A DNA stretch of 64,000 nt from Prevotella veroralis DSM 19559 = JCM 6290 (GCF_000377625.1 NZ_KB898325.1:491005-555004), one strand, 5' to 3'. Counted from the first letter of the stretch, positions 27,252 through 35,144 are shown. A program made the numbers and translations. The notes: generated by a model not told the origin, from the letters alone.

Positions 27252-27530
27252 ATGAGCGACAATCTCTTACTTTATATCAGCTCTATTATCTGTGTACTCC
27301 TCACGATCTATCAGATATTCAATCGCCAGAAAAGAGCAGGTATCTTATCAGCTATTGTATTATTAGGTTACTCTCTCCCACTCTATTATCTCTTCTTCTT
27401 TCGTTCAGAATATGGGGCAGGTCTCACATGGTGGTTTTATCTTCTTGTGCTTAACCTCATATACATGCTGTCAACAGCAATACACCTCATTTTTAAGTAT
27501 ATCAAGGGAAGATATATCTCCTCCCTTTAA
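27252..27530 (+). CDS. Small membrane protein, unknown function
   Basis: A 92-residue protein from the ATG at 27252, just 11 bases after the previous stop. The frame extends further upstream to 27198, but that part overlaps the preceding gene. It has three hydrophobic segments (LLLYISSIICVLLTIYQIF, then two more) and a basic tail. No family recognised. It lies between the STM3941-like gene and the broken membrane-protein gene and probably shares their transcript. Confidence 0.55.
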   Translation: MSDNLLLYISSIICVLLTIYQIFNRQKRAGILSAIVLLGYSLPLYYLFFFRSEYGAGLTWWFYLLVLNLIYMLSTAIHLIFKYIKGRYISSL

Positions 27531-27538
27531 AATAATCA

Positions 27539-28165
27539 ATGAAATCTATGGGAATGTTTTTTGTTCTTATTTGCTGGGCAATCGTTCTTATAATCCTATC
27601 CCTCATATTAGGACTGATAACGTTACCTTTCTCTTACTTCCTTTGCAAAAGACAAAGGAAGAGGAAGATGGTTCTATCATTCCTCACACCAGGAGTATTT
27701 ATTGGGATATACGCTGTAAGTAGTTTTGTGTGTATGATTATCATTGCTATCATTCTTGGTTCTGACATTGGTATCGGTGATAGCTGATCTATCCCACTAA
27801 AGAATGGTTATGAACTTACCTCCGTTGATACACCCGAGTATGCTAACATCAATAGTAGAAACGATCCGTTGAAAGAAAATCTCATTGATGAGATTACACA
27901 TATACAAGTGGTTGGAGACTCTGTCATAGGAAAAGAGGCTGATGGAAACTACTTCATTTTCAACCTACAAAATGGTGACAAGGAAGATAACCTAAGCTAT
28001 CAAAATCTCACAATAAAAATGAAATCAAGACCCATTACACTCGTTAATAATAATACCTACTATTGGGAACAACGCAAAGTACCCTATATAATTGCGGGCA
28101 TCTTTTGCCTTCTTATAACCATTTTAGCAATAAAAGCTCTTTGGCGAATAGGTCTAATTTACTAA
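27539..28165 (+). pseudogene. Membrane protein gene interrupted by one TGA codon
   Basis: Two ORFs, 27539-27787 and 27869-28165, are in the same frame, and the only stop between them is the TGA at 27785-27787. Reading through it gives 208 codons: two N-terminal membrane helices, then GIGDS-stop-SIPLKNGYEL, a soluble middle (EITHIQVVGDSVIGKEADG) and a C-terminal helix. As I recall, related Bacteroidales proteins have Trp after the GDS, so TGG to TGA is the simplest explanation. Either a nonsense mutation or a base error would explain it. TGA is used as a normal stop elsewhere here. The function of the family is unknown. Confidence 0.75.
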
Positions 28166-28249
28166 GCTTTTATTTCATATATGTAACTTACCATTATTCC
28201 AACCCAAACCCTAAGACACATCAAAGAACTACACAAAATGTATCTATCT

Positions 28250-28288
28250 AGCCCTCCTCCCTTCGGGAGGAGCTGGAGGTGGGTATCC
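28250..28288 (+). repeat. Hairpin repeat, CTCCTCCC variant
   Basis: AGCCCTCCTCCCTTCGGGAG then GAGCTGGAGGTGGG. Confidence 0.9.
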
Positions 28289-28452
28289 AAAAAGAGGATT
28301 CCTCCGCAGAAGAATCCTCATAATCGTTAGAAGTCACCAACCTCCCTACCCAGTCCCTGCCTTAGCAAAGACTTAGAGGCGGACTCTATTCTTTCCCTCC
28401 TTGAAAAAGCCAGACAAATAAATAGGAGTAAGCAATAACTCTCCCACTTCAG

Positions 28453-28491
28453 TATCTAGCCCTCCTCCCTTCGGGAGGAGCTGGAGGTGGG
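28453..28491 (+). repeat. Hairpin repeat next to the rplT stop
   Basis: Same sequence and orientation as the copy at 28250, preceded by the same TATCTAGCC. It ends two bases from the rplT stop codon and may serve as its transcription end. Confidence 0.9.
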
Positions 28492-28493
28492 TC

Positions 28494-28838
28494 TTACTTT
28501 ACCTTGTCAACAATAGCCTTGAAAGCTTCCTGATTGTTAACAGCGAGGTCAGCGAGCACCTTACGGTTGATCTCGATACCAGCCTTGTGCAATGCACCCA
28601 TCAACTGGCTGTAGCTCATATCATAAAGACGAGCAGCAGCATTGATACGCTGAATCCACAATGCGCGGAAGTTACGCTTCTTGTTACGACGGTCACGATA
28701 AGCATAAGTCAAACCCTTCTCATAGGTATTCTTTGCTACCGTCCAAACATTTTTACGGGCACCATAGTAACCCTTAGTCTGCTTCAGAATTCTTGTTCTC
28801 TTTGCTTTTGAAGCAACATGATTGACTGATCTTGGCAT
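28494..28838 (-). CDS. rplT: 50S ribosomal protein L20
   Basis: A 114-residue basic protein with the full L20 pattern ([40 protein letters not shown]). L20 binds 23S rRNA early in large-subunit assembly. It is last in the infC-rpmI-rplT order, 36 bases after rpmI. In other bacteria L20 controls this operon by feedback on its mRNA; no such structure was identified here. Confidence 0.98.
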   Translation of the reverse strand: MPRSVNHVASKAKRTRILKQTKGYYGARKNVWTVAKNTYEKGLTYAYRDRRNKKRNFRALWIQRINAAARLYDMSYSQLMGALHKAGIEINRKVLADLAVNNQEAFKAIVDKVK

Positions 28839-28874
28839 AGTTTTTCTTTCCTTTTAATTTGTTTGACTAATGAA

Positions 28875-29072
28875 TTAACGGAGATTGAGCAAGTCGCGTA
28901 CCTGCTTCAAGTTTGTACCATCCACGAGCGTCTGGTGAACAAGATTTCTCTTCTGTTTCTTTGTCTTCTTAGTCAGAATGTGACTGTGGTAAGCGTGATG
29001 ACGTTTAATCTTACCAGTACCGGTGAACGTGAATCTCTTCTTCGCGCCGGAATTTGTCTTCTGTTTTGGCAT
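28875..29072 (-). CDS. rpmI: 50S ribosomal protein L35
   Basis: A 65-residue protein with the L35 signature ([20 protein letters not shown], then [20 protein letters not shown]). Length is normal. It lies between infC and rplT on the same strand. Confidence 0.98.
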   Translation of the reverse strand: MPKQKTNSGAKKRFTFTGTGKIKRHHAYHSHILTKKTKKQKRNLVHQTLVDGTNLKQVRDLLNLR

Positions 29073-29188
29073 TTTTTTAAATTTTAAAATTGTTATTTAT
29101 ATTCATCTGTGGCAACGTATATACCAGGACGTTACGCACAGGGTGCCCATTTCGCCCCCCTCTTACCGAGGAGACAGCCCAACGGGCG

Positions 29189-29869
29189 TTAGTCAATATT
29201 CAATTTCTTCAATGCATCAGCACCATTCTTAGCGTTGGCAAACAAGCCGCCATCCGTCTTTGGCTCCTCGCTGACAGCTTCAGCACTTGCCTTCGCACCA
29301 GCCTCTGCCTCCTCACGGTCGCGCTTCTGCTGACTCTTCTTGGCAACACCTGCCTTCTTAGGTGCAAGATAGAGGAACATCTTCTTGCCCTCCAGCTTCG
29401 GAAGCTGCTCTACCTTTGCAAGCTCCTCAAGATCGTTAGCGAAACGAAGCAACAACACCTCGCCCTGCTCCTTAAACAAAATCGAACGACCACGGAAGAA
29501 CACGTATGCGCGTACCTTATTACCTGCATTGAGGAACTCCTGCGCATGCTTGAGCTTAAACTTATAGTCATGCTCATCCGTCTGAGGACCAAAACGAATC
29601 TCCTTCACCTCCTGCTTCACCTGCTTCTGCTTCATCTCCTTCTGATGCTTCTTCTGCTGGTAGAGGAACTTAGAATAGTCGATGATACGACAAACCGGTG
29701 GCTGTGCGTTAGGAGAAATCTCCACAAGGTCAACTCCCTCTCTCTGAGCCAGTTCCAACGCTTTTCGCGTAGGCATAACCTCAGCTCCATTATCACTTAC
29801 CACACGTACTTCCCGAACGCGAATCTGCTCATTCACGCGGTACTTCATTTTCATTTTGTCATTCTTCAT
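29189..29869 (-). CDS. infC: Translation initiation factor IF-3
   Basis: A 226-residue IF-3: N-terminal domain ([19 protein letters not shown]), linker, and C-terminal domain with [21 protein letters not shown]-3 binds the 30S subunit and checks start-codon choice. The last 45 residues are an Ala/Glu-rich extension beyond the E. coli length, as common in Bacteroidetes. The gene starts at an ordinary ATG, not the AUU used for autoregulation in E. coli. thrS, often next to infC, is not in the adjacent DNA. Confidence 0.97.
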   Translation of the reverse strand: MKNDKMKMKYRVNEQIRVREVRVVSDNGAEVMPTRKALELAQREGVDLVEISPNAQPPVCRIIDYSKFLYQQKKHQKEMKQKQVKQEVKEIRFGPQTDEHDYKFKLKHAQEFLNAGNKVRAYVFFRGRSILFKEQGEVLLLRFANDLEELAKVEQLPKLEGKKMFLYLAPKKAGVAKKSQQKRDREEAEAGAKASAEAVSEEPKTDGGLFANAKNGADALKKLNID

Positions 29870-29907
29870 TCAACTATTTTAAAGTGTTTAAATTCGCTAA
29901 ACGCGTG

Positions 29908-29938
29908 CAAAGTTACTATTTTCCAACCGATTATCCAA
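29908..29938 (-). promoter_or_regulatory. Promoter of infC operon
   Basis: On the minus strand TTG (29936-29938), 20 bases, then TAACTTTG (29908-29915), 39 bases ahead of the infC ATG. Confidence 0.7.
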
Positions 29939-29984
29939 GCGTTTTTACTTATATTTTGAAAAATAGAAGAACAAACAAGAACCA

Positions 29985-30144
29985 GCCTCACCCCCAACCC
30001 CTCTCCCAGTGGAGAGGGGAGTGAACAGCGTGTTATCCCTATATGTCAGATAATGCTTCGCAGTAATAAACACACAGAACAAGCAAAAAAGCAGGGGTAT
30101 CTCGGCGCTTACTCCACTCGGAGAGGGGCTGGGGGTGAGGCTGG
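29985..30144. repeat. Inverted pair of hairpin repeats
   Basis: Copies at 29985-30030 (GCCTCACCCCCAACCCCTCT...) and 30108-30144 (...GAGAGGGGCTGGGGGTGAGG) face each other about 77 bases apart. Each has its own internal palindrome. Confidence 0.88.
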
Positions 30145-30157
30145 TGAGGCTTCTCTT

Positions 30158-30250
30158 CTACATACAGCTCGACATACCCAGCGTTGTAGCAATGGCAGTG
30201 AGCACAGAGATAATCACATTAAGGATTGTTTTCCACTTTTCGTTTTTCAT
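30158..30250 (-). CDS. Smalltalk protein
   Basis: A 30-residue ORF, MKNEKWKTILNVIISVLTAI ending ATTLGMSSCM. It matches the smalltalk family: a short basic start, one hydrophobic helix and a C-terminal Ser-Cys-Met-like end. These tiny proteins are encoded next to HU-like DNA-binding genes across Bacteroidales; their function is unknown. Here it lies 190 bases after the HU-like gene on the same strand, with a 14-bp tandem array and a hairpin repeat between them. The amidase gene often found next in this cluster is absent. Confidence 0.85.
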   Translation of the reverse strand: MKNEKWKTILNVIISVLTAIATTLGMSSCM

Positions 30251-30289
30251 ACTTTTTGATTTTTTGAATTTATTAATTTTTTAACTTTT

Positions 30290-30345
30290 AACTTTGAATT
30301 ATGAACTTTGAATTATGAACTTTGAATTATGAACTTTGAATTTTG
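30290..30345 (+). repeat. Four tandem 14-bp repeats
   Basis: AACTTTGAATTATG at 30290, 30304 and 30318, and AACTTTGAATTTTG at 30332, with no gaps. Scattered degenerate forms lie at 8603-8690 and 31003-31078. Confidence 0.9.
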
Positions 30346-30365
30346 AACTTTAGGGGTATCCCGCT

Positions 30366-30410
30366 AATCACTCCCCTCTCCACTCGGAGAGGGGTTGGGG
30401 GTGAGGCTGG
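30366..30410 (+). repeat. Hairpin repeat downstream of HU-like gene
   Basis: CACTCCCCTCTCCACTCGGA followed by GAGGGGTTGGGGGTGAGG; palindrome CCTCTCC/GGAGAGG with a GGGGGTGAGG tail. Confidence 0.9.
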
Positions 30411-30439
30411 TTGGGGCTGTGCTGGTTGTGAGGCTTTTT

Positions 30440-30925
30440 CTACCCTCCAACCACAGGTTCCTCGGAATGACCACCACCCTCTGGCTGCGTTTTCTCCTTC
30501 TCCCCCTTCTTACTCTCCTTGATAGACTTATCGTACTTATCGTACTCACGCAGGTGAACAGATTGCTTCAAACGAGCCGTCGTCAACGAACCAGACGCCC
30601 TTGCACGCAAGTGAGGTTTGTAAATATGCTTCGCAGGATTGAAGTCCGCCAACTTCTCTGCACCCTGACTGCGGATGCCTGCCGAGAAGATAGCCAAGTC
30701 GGGGATTTTCACTGCCACACCCTCCAGTACCAACTCACGGATGCAAGCCACCATATCGGTCAGCACACCAGCAATAGCACCCTTAGAATAAGGCGTGTTA
30801 TGGGCAGACATATACTCCGCCAACTTCTCCAAATCGTAGGTCTGAGTGACCACCGCACGCGCATACCAATATCCCTTATGCTTACTGGTCTTGCGCTTGT
30901 CTTGATAAACTTTGTAATGAATCAT
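30440..30925 (-). CDS. HU-like DNA-binding protein (Bacteroidetes long form)
   Basis: A 161-residue protein with the Bacteroidetes HU-like fold: MIHYKVYQDKRKTSKHKGYW at the start, a helix-rich dimer part, and VKIPDLAIFSAGIRSQGAE at the position of the HU beta-arm entry. The C-terminal 30 residues are charged and disordered (KKGEKEKTQPEGGGHSEE). Such proteins bind DNA and often accompany smalltalk and VirE/DUF3987 genes. The gene is followed by smalltalk and driven from a promoter about 340 bases upstream. Confidence 0.85.
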   Translation of the reverse strand: MIHYKVYQDKRKTSKHKGYWYARAVVTQTYDLEKLAEYMSAHNTPYSKGAIAGVLTDMVACIRELVLEGVAVKIPDLAIFSAGIRSQGAEKLADFNPAKHIYKPHLRARASGSLTTARLKQSVHLREYDKYDKSIKESKKGEKEKTQPEGGGHSEEPVVGG

Positions 30926-31172
30926 AATATTGAGTTTTGGTTTAAAGTTTTGAATTGAACTATTAACAACTACGAATTTCTCTAATTACACGAACGCTTT
31001 ATCTTTTGAGCTTTAAACTTTATGATTTGAACTATTAACTTTGAACTTTGAGGTTTGAATTTTAGACTTAGAATTATGTTTGACCTTACTAACGCTAATC
31101 TTTAACTCTAAGAACACTAATCTCTAAGCATAAGAGCACTAACATCTAAACTTCTTGGGGCTTATCTTTTTA

Positions 31173-31215
31173 TTCACTCCCCTCTCCTTTTGGAGAGGGG
31201 TTGGGGGTGAGGTTG
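31173..31215 (+). repeat. Hairpin repeat in the HU-like leader
   Basis: CACTCCCCTCTCCTTTTGGA then GAGGGGTTGGGGGTGAGG. It would be transcribed as part of the leader of the HU-like gene. Confidence 0.9.
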
Positions 31216-31262
31216 TAGGTCGGGTGGCTGTAGAGGGAGATGGGCTTTTCTTTTTCTGTTTG

Positions 31263-31293
31263 CAAAGGTAAGCAACAAAAAGAGGAAAAGCAA
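31263..31293 (-). promoter_or_regulatory. Promoter of HU-like/smalltalk unit
   Basis: On the minus strand TTG (31291-31293), 20 bases, TACCTTTG (31263-31270). It implies a leader of about 330 bases. Confidence 0.65.
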
Positions 31294-31561
31294 ATAAATG
31301 TACTGTTAAAATATGCAAAACGCATTATAACCAACTAATATACAATGTGTTACAAAAAGCTAACCAGCTTATATAACAGGAATTAAAAGTTCAAAATTAT
31401 GATTACTTCGAGTGGTAGAGTGGACGAGCTGTCAGCAAAGATGGTTCTGTGTGTTCTCTTGTACCTTTAGGTAACTCTGTGTAATCTCCTGGCAGTAAAC
31501 GTCTGTGCACTCTGTGTTTAAGATTTCTGCACCGAAGTACTGGAACCCATTTTTGACACGA

Positions 31562-31798
31562 ATTACAAAATTACAAATTACAAATTACATTAAGGTCCAC
31601 GCAGGGTGCGGAGAGAGGATGAGTTCTGATAGTTTATTATAATATATAATATAATTATATTATAATAAAAATTTATAGATAATAATTTATAATTATTTTT
31701 ATTATTATACTATCAATTTATTACTCACTATTCTCTCCTCCCCTTCCCCAACATTCCCCCACGACCTTAATGTGATTTGTAATTTGTAATTTTGTAAT
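31562..31798. mobile_element. MITE-like element with 36-bp inverted ends
   Basis: The left end (31562-31598), ATTACAAAATTACAAATTAC and on to CATTAAGGTC, is repeated inverted at 31762-31798 with one mismatch in about 37. The inside has an AT-only palindromic stretch near 31640-31675 and complementary GGAGAGAGG / CTCTCCTCC words. It encodes no protein. A similar end sequence is found at 37510-37545. Confidence 0.6.
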
Positions 31799-31934
31799 CA
31801 AGGATGAAACTGAAAATAGTGATTATCTTAATCTCATCATATAGAATCCTCTCAATCATCAGCAGTTAGAATTTACTCTACAACTATGCCCATCAAGGAT
31901 GCAAAAGAAATATAAAAAAAGACAAGCAAAACTC

Positions 31935-31965
31935 TTGGAAATACGCAAAAAATTTTATACCTTTG
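31935..31965 (+). promoter_or_regulatory. Promoter of the three-gene operon
   Basis: TTG at 31935-31937 and TACCTTTG at 31958-31965, 20 bases apart. The leader to the first ATG is about 180 bases and has no recognised structure. Confidence 0.75.
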
Positions 31966-32152
31966 TAAGGTCTTATCATAAAAACGAGACATAAATAGAA
32001 GACGAAACTTTAATCACTACCTCTAAGCAACTTTGTTAACCGCATGGGAGCATATAGAGAGGCAGGAGCTCATAAAGGGCTGTCGTTTCTATCAAAAAGA
32101 AGGACACGGAGCAAAGGATAATCTTCATACCAATATAAAAGATTATTGATTA

Positions 32153-33004
32153 ATGAAAACTTATAGTTTCAAAAAAATTCTGGACTCAAGAGAAGCACAG
32201 CCAACTCTGAATGCTTTCTCAGGTAATTTAGGAATACTGGTTGACAATAGCAACCAGAAGGATGACGTAGACGTTCTCATCAGCCGCCTTAACCACGGCG
32301 ATGCCAGCTACGTACATGAAAGTTGGCAAAAACTGACAGGAGGCTTCGACCTTGATACGATTGAACGAATTATCAACGGGATAGAGGATGACGCAATGCT
32401 TGATGCTATCGTAAGGATAATAAAATCAGAATACTTACGATTGGTAAAGCAAGGCAAGATAGAAGCAATCTCAAGGAAAAAAGATTATGTTAGTGGTCGG
32501 GGGATATGCGTATACGATGCATGTTTTGAGGAACTCATCAATGACTTCATAACACATCGGAAAGAAATAAAAGAAGCCTTGCAGAATGAAAAAGAGGAAC
32601 GCGAAAAAGCTGCATCTTTCTTTAGTATATTCTACAATGAGGAAGACCGAAAAAAATCTGTTGCTCCTTTATCGCCAAACTTTCTGCCATCAGACAAGAA
32701 ACTTGACGGACAAACGGGGAGGTTATGGGCTGAAAACATCGCAGAGAAGGCTATCAGCGAGGAACGACATGCCACCATCGTACAGCTGAGAGAAGAAGCG
32801 GGGAAACTCAAGCAATCTAATGCCCTACTTAAAAAGCAAATAAAAAAACTAAAGAAAAAGGACGCTCAAATGCTGAAGGAGAATAAGAAACACCTGCAGG
32901 AAATTGAGAACCTAAAGAAAATCAACAGCACACAAGAGGAGACGATAACGCAGCTGCGGCAAGATATTACTGACGCAATCTACAACTCCACAGATAGAAT
33001 ATGA
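32153..33004 (+). CDS. Unrecognised protein A of three-gene operon
   Basis: A 283-residue soluble protein with no recognised family. Residues 1-150 look globular and mixed (ISRLNHGDASYVHESWQKL, then FDLDTIERIINGI). Residues 150-200 are charged. Residues about 205-272 are a long heptad-like coiled coil rich in Lys, Glu and Leu (NALLKKQIKKLKKKDAQML). There is no signal peptide. It ends one base before the start of the next gene, a spacing typical of translational coupling. It may associate with protein B, which also has a coiled coil; that is inference. Base composition is close to its neighbours. Confidence 0.6.
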   Translation: MKTYSFKKILDSREAQPTLNAFSGNLGILVDNSNQKDDVDVLISRLNHGDASYVHESWQKLTGGFDLDTIERIINGIEDDAMLDAIVRIIKSEYLRLVKQGKIEAISRKKDYVSGRGICVYDACFEELINDFITHRKEIKEALQNEKEEREKAASFFSIFYNEEDRKKSVAPLSPNFLPSDKKLDGQTGRLWAENIAEKAISEERHATIVQLREEAGKLKQSNALLKKQIKKLKKKDAQMLKENKKHLQEIENLKKINSTQEETITQLRQDITDAIYNSTDRI

Positions 33005-33005
33005 A

Positions 33006-33434
33006 ATGACAGAAGAGGAAAAGGAAGCCTTTGTAGCCCATTTCGATGACGCTGTCTACGAAGAAGTATTCTATGACGACAATATCAAAAAAATTGATGA
33101 GTTGGAGAATAAAAACAAAGAGTTGGAGGCTAAGATACAAAGGATAATAGAGGAGCAGGGGCAAAAATACATTAACATTGATGTCCTTATAAAGGGGTTG
33201 GGCAATCTTCCTGACACAAAAGAAAAACTGTCCTTCATAGAGAAGCTTGGCATTTATGTATTAGGAGATACGCCTTGTGTAAAGAGAATCCTCTCCCTTG
33301 CAAGAGAAATCAACAGGAACTTAAAGGAAATTCAAGCACGACAAGGACAAACCAATATATCAGCCGCCCAGCTTGTAATAGGCAACGGAACACAGAATAT
33401 TACTAACGCCAACATGGCAACAAGAGCGGAATAA
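33006..33434 (+). CDS. Unrecognised protein B of three-gene operon
   Basis: A 142-residue protein: acidic start (MTEEEKEAFVAHFDDAVYEE), a coiled coil (about 28-48, KIDELENKNKELEAKIQRI), a helical middle with LPDTKEKLSFIEKLGIYVLG, and a C-terminal tail AAQLVIGNGTQNITNAN. The tail motif QLVIGNGTQN is nearly repeated at the N-terminus of protein C (QLVVGDSTQT). No family recognised. The ATG follows the previous stop after one base, and its own stop is three bases before the next ATG, so all three proteins are probably made together. Confidence 0.6.
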   Translation: MTEEEKEAFVAHFDDAVYEEVFYDDNIKKIDELENKNKELEAKIQRIIEEQGQKYINIDVLIKGLGNLPDTKEKLSFIEKLGIYVLGDTPCVKRILSLAREINRNLKEIQARQGQTNISAAQLVIGNGTQNITNANMATRAE

Positions 33435-33437
33435 TAT

Positions 33438-33956
33438 ATGAACAACGAGCATAAAGAGGCTTTGCAGCAGCTATTGCAGGGGGCTAACGTGAATATTCAC
33501 CAGCTGGTCGTTGGCGACAGCACACAGACGATTGAGAACCTTATTATGGGCGATTGCACGCAGAACTACTATGGCAGCAGCCACGATGAGCCACGTCTTG
33601 CTCCTGACGATGAGGAGATAAAGCAGGCACTGACGGAACTTCTCGAAGCTAAGACTGACGAGGGGGAGAAGCTGATGAAGACGCAAAAACAGTGGTATGC
33701 CGTCTTCAGAGTGCTGAGCGAATACTGCAACTATCCCTGCAAAATGACCGACTTTGCAAAGGATATCAACAACAAAATGGGCTTCAAGGGAGCAGAACCT
33801 GCCTGCAGTTACGACTCTATCAAGAAAGTACCTAACGATTTGACCAACTTGCGTGCTAAGGTGAGCAAGTGGGAGACTTATAAGAGTAAGACTCCCGCCT
33901 ACGCACAGCAGTGTATGGTTGCCGAATTCCTACTGAAAAGGCTAAATCTGCAATAG
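33438..33956 (+). CDS. Unrecognised protein C of three-gene operon
   Basis: A 172-residue protein. Residues about 18-45 contain two copies of the short motif (HQLVVGDSTQT and ENLIMGDCTQN), the same motif that ends protein B. Residues about 58-172 form a separate helical domain (QWYAVFRVLSEYCNYPCKMT, then NDLTNLRAKVSKWETYK) that looks like a conserved globular domain but that I cannot name. No signal peptide. It is the last gene before a terminator at 33996-34030. Confidence 0.6.
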   Translation: MNNEHKEALQQLLQGANVNIHQLVVGDSTQTIENLIMGDCTQNYYGSSHDEPRLAPDDEEIKQALTELLEAKTDEGEKLMKTQKQWYAVFRVLSEYCNYPCKMTDFAKDINNKMGFKGAEPACSYDSIKKVPNDLTNLRAKVSKWETYKSKTPAYAQQCMVAEFLLKRLNLQ

Positions 33957-33995
33957 GTTTATTCCCCTTTTAATTCCCTTTTTCCCAATACTATT

Positions 33996-34030
33996 CCCCT
34001 TGTACGTTTTTTCGTGCAAGGGGCTTTTTT
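33996..34030 (+). terminator. Intrinsic terminator of three-gene operon
   Basis: CCCCTTGTACG, a six-base loop, CGTGCAAGGGG (one G-T pair), then CTTTTTT. Confidence 0.88.
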
Positions 34031-34036
34031 ATGCGC

Positions 34037-34044
34037 TATCTTTG
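34037..34044 (+). promoter_or_regulatory. -7 element for the DUF3127 gene
   Basis: TATCTTTG directly after the preceding terminator, 67 bases before the ATG at 34112. The -33 element is not clear. Confidence 0.55.
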
Positions 34045-34111
34045 CATCAGCTAACGAAAGGAAGCCCCGTAGCAATGTCGCTGCGCACTATCCTCGGTAA
34101 GCAAAGAATTT

Positions 34112-34399
34112 ATGGAAGATTTAGAAAACGTAGTTTTCAAGGTGAAGGCTTTACAGCCAGTAGTAAAAGGAATCAGCCAGCGTGATGGACAAGCTTGGCA
34201 ACGTCGTGACGTGGTGCTGGAGGCAGAAGAGAATGTTGTCTACCCTGACGCATTAGTAGCCACGCTACACGGCAGTATGATTGAGAAGTTTACCCTTCAA
34301 GAGGGCGACCGCCTGAAGGTGAGCCTGCATTATGGCGTCCGTCAGTGGCAAGACCGCTGGTTCAACGACATCCGTATCATTAAGTTTGAGAGGGTATAG
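34112..34399 (+). CDS. DUF3127 family small protein
   Basis: A 95-residue protein resembling DUF3127: an early strand (VVFKVKALQPVVKG), a WQRRDVVLEAEE segment, then FTLQEGDRLKVSLHYGVR and RWFNDIRI. The family has an OB-like strand pattern and is often near DNA-processing genes in Bacteroidetes elements; a single-strand DNA-binding role has been suggested by fold only. It is followed by a cruciform-like sequence and then the orphan gene at 34522. Confidence 0.75.
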   Translation: MEDLENVVFKVKALQPVVKGISQRDGQAWQRRDVVLEAEENVVYPDALVATLHGSMIEKFTLQEGDRLKVSLHYGVRQWQDRWFNDIRIIKFERV

Positions 34400-34436
34400 C
34401 CATCGGGAGGAATAAGAAAAGAACTATTCATCTGAG

Positions 34437-34508
34437 TGAAGTGAGCTGAAGAAAAGTCTCCGGAGAGTAAACGTGGCCACGTTTTTTCAGACGCTTCTTC
34501 CTCACTTA
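34437..34508 (+). terminator. Palindrome AAACGTGGCCACGTTT with T run
   Basis: A perfect 16-base palindrome at 34469-34484 followed by TT. Outer words AAGTGAG (about 34440) and CTCACTT (about 34501) could extend the stem. It may terminate the DUF3127 transcript. Confidence 0.55.
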
Positions 34509-34521
34509 ACGAAGAAAAAAA

Positions 34522-34971
34522 ATGGAGAAAAAGATTAACAACGAGACTGCTTCTATTAAGAACATTAATGAAGTATTTTATGACAATATCTGTATAGACA
34601 CACAGACTCTCTTTTATACAGATGGGCGTATCAAGTCCAAGCCCTGTCCTTGGGAAGACTCTGCAGTCGTGGCAGGCAGTGAGAAGAAACTCCAGGCATC
34701 GGTCTGTGTGCGCAAAGATGGTGAGACGTTTATCCGTCCTTACCGCAAGGGTACGGGTAGCCGCTATGAGAAACTCTTTGAGATTCCTTACGCTTGTGTC
34801 AAACAGACTTCTCATGACCTTATCGTCAATATCCGATTGCCCCGAAAACTCGGCATACGCCGCATCGTCACGATGATGAGCGAGATATTTGTAGCCGTGA
34901 CAGCATTTGTAGGGGGATGTAAAAACGGCCTCACCCCCGCCCCCTCTCCGAATGGAGAGGGGAGTGATTAG
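34522..34971 (+). CDS. Orphan protein with repeat-encoded C-terminus
   Basis: A 149-residue soluble protein with no recognised family. The body (residues 1-136) has mixed strands and helices (INEVFYDNICIDTQTLFYTD, FIRPYRKGTGSRYEKLFEIP) and a hydrophobic stretch near 120-132. The last 13 residues, LTPAPSPNGEGSD, and the TAG stop are encoded by a dispersed hairpin repeat at 34928-34975. The original end of the gene has probably been replaced. It lies between DUF3127 and the DUF3987 gene in the accessory block. Confidence 0.55.
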   Translation: MEKKINNETASIKNINEVFYDNICIDTQTLFYTDGRIKSKPCPWEDSAVVAGSEKKLQASVCVRKDGETFIRPYRKGTGSRYEKLFEIPYACVKQTSHDLIVNIRLPRKLGIRRIVTMMSEIFVAVTAFVGGCKNGLTPAPSPNGEGSD

Positions 34972-35094
34972 CGAGATTTCCCTACACTTAGGATATCTTT
35001 TTTACCATATCTTTTCTCATTACTTATCTAATATATCGGGGTATCTCGGTTTTCACTCCCCTCTCCATTCGGAGAGGGGTTGGGGATGAGGCTG
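34928..35094. repeat. Inverted pair of hairpin repeats
   Basis: 34928-34975 and 35052-35094 face each other, as at 29985-30144. The first overlaps the end of the gene at 34522. The AT-rich middle is about 76 bases. Confidence 0.88.
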
Positions 35095-35144
35095 TTCGGG
35101 GGAGGTTTTGATGGGGCTCCTATTAAACTTTTATACAAAAAACT

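Larger units (their letters stand above)
28166..28493. other. Intergenic region with two hairpin repeats
   Basis: About 330 bases between convergent genes, holding two copies of the CTCCTCCC hairpin repeat at 28250-28288 and 28453-28491. No gene is seen between them. Confidence 0.6.
30926..31934. other. Long AT-rich intergenic region with repeats
   Basis: About 1 kb without a supportable gene. It holds degenerate AACTTTGAA-type words (31003-31078), a hairpin repeat (31173-31215), the minus-strand promoter at 31263-31293 and the 237-bp inverted-repeat element at 31562-31798. Confidence 0.65.

Noticed and set aside
29090..29959. A 289-codon plus-strand frame
   Set aside because: It is antisense to infC, whose protein is unmistakable, and its product is low-complexity Leu/Arg-rich.
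30395..30958. A 187-codon plus-strand frame
   Set aside because: It is antisense to the HU-like gene and partly repeat-encoded.
31399..31470. A 23-codon ORF starting MITSSGRVDE
   Set aside because: Too short, no family and no promoter.
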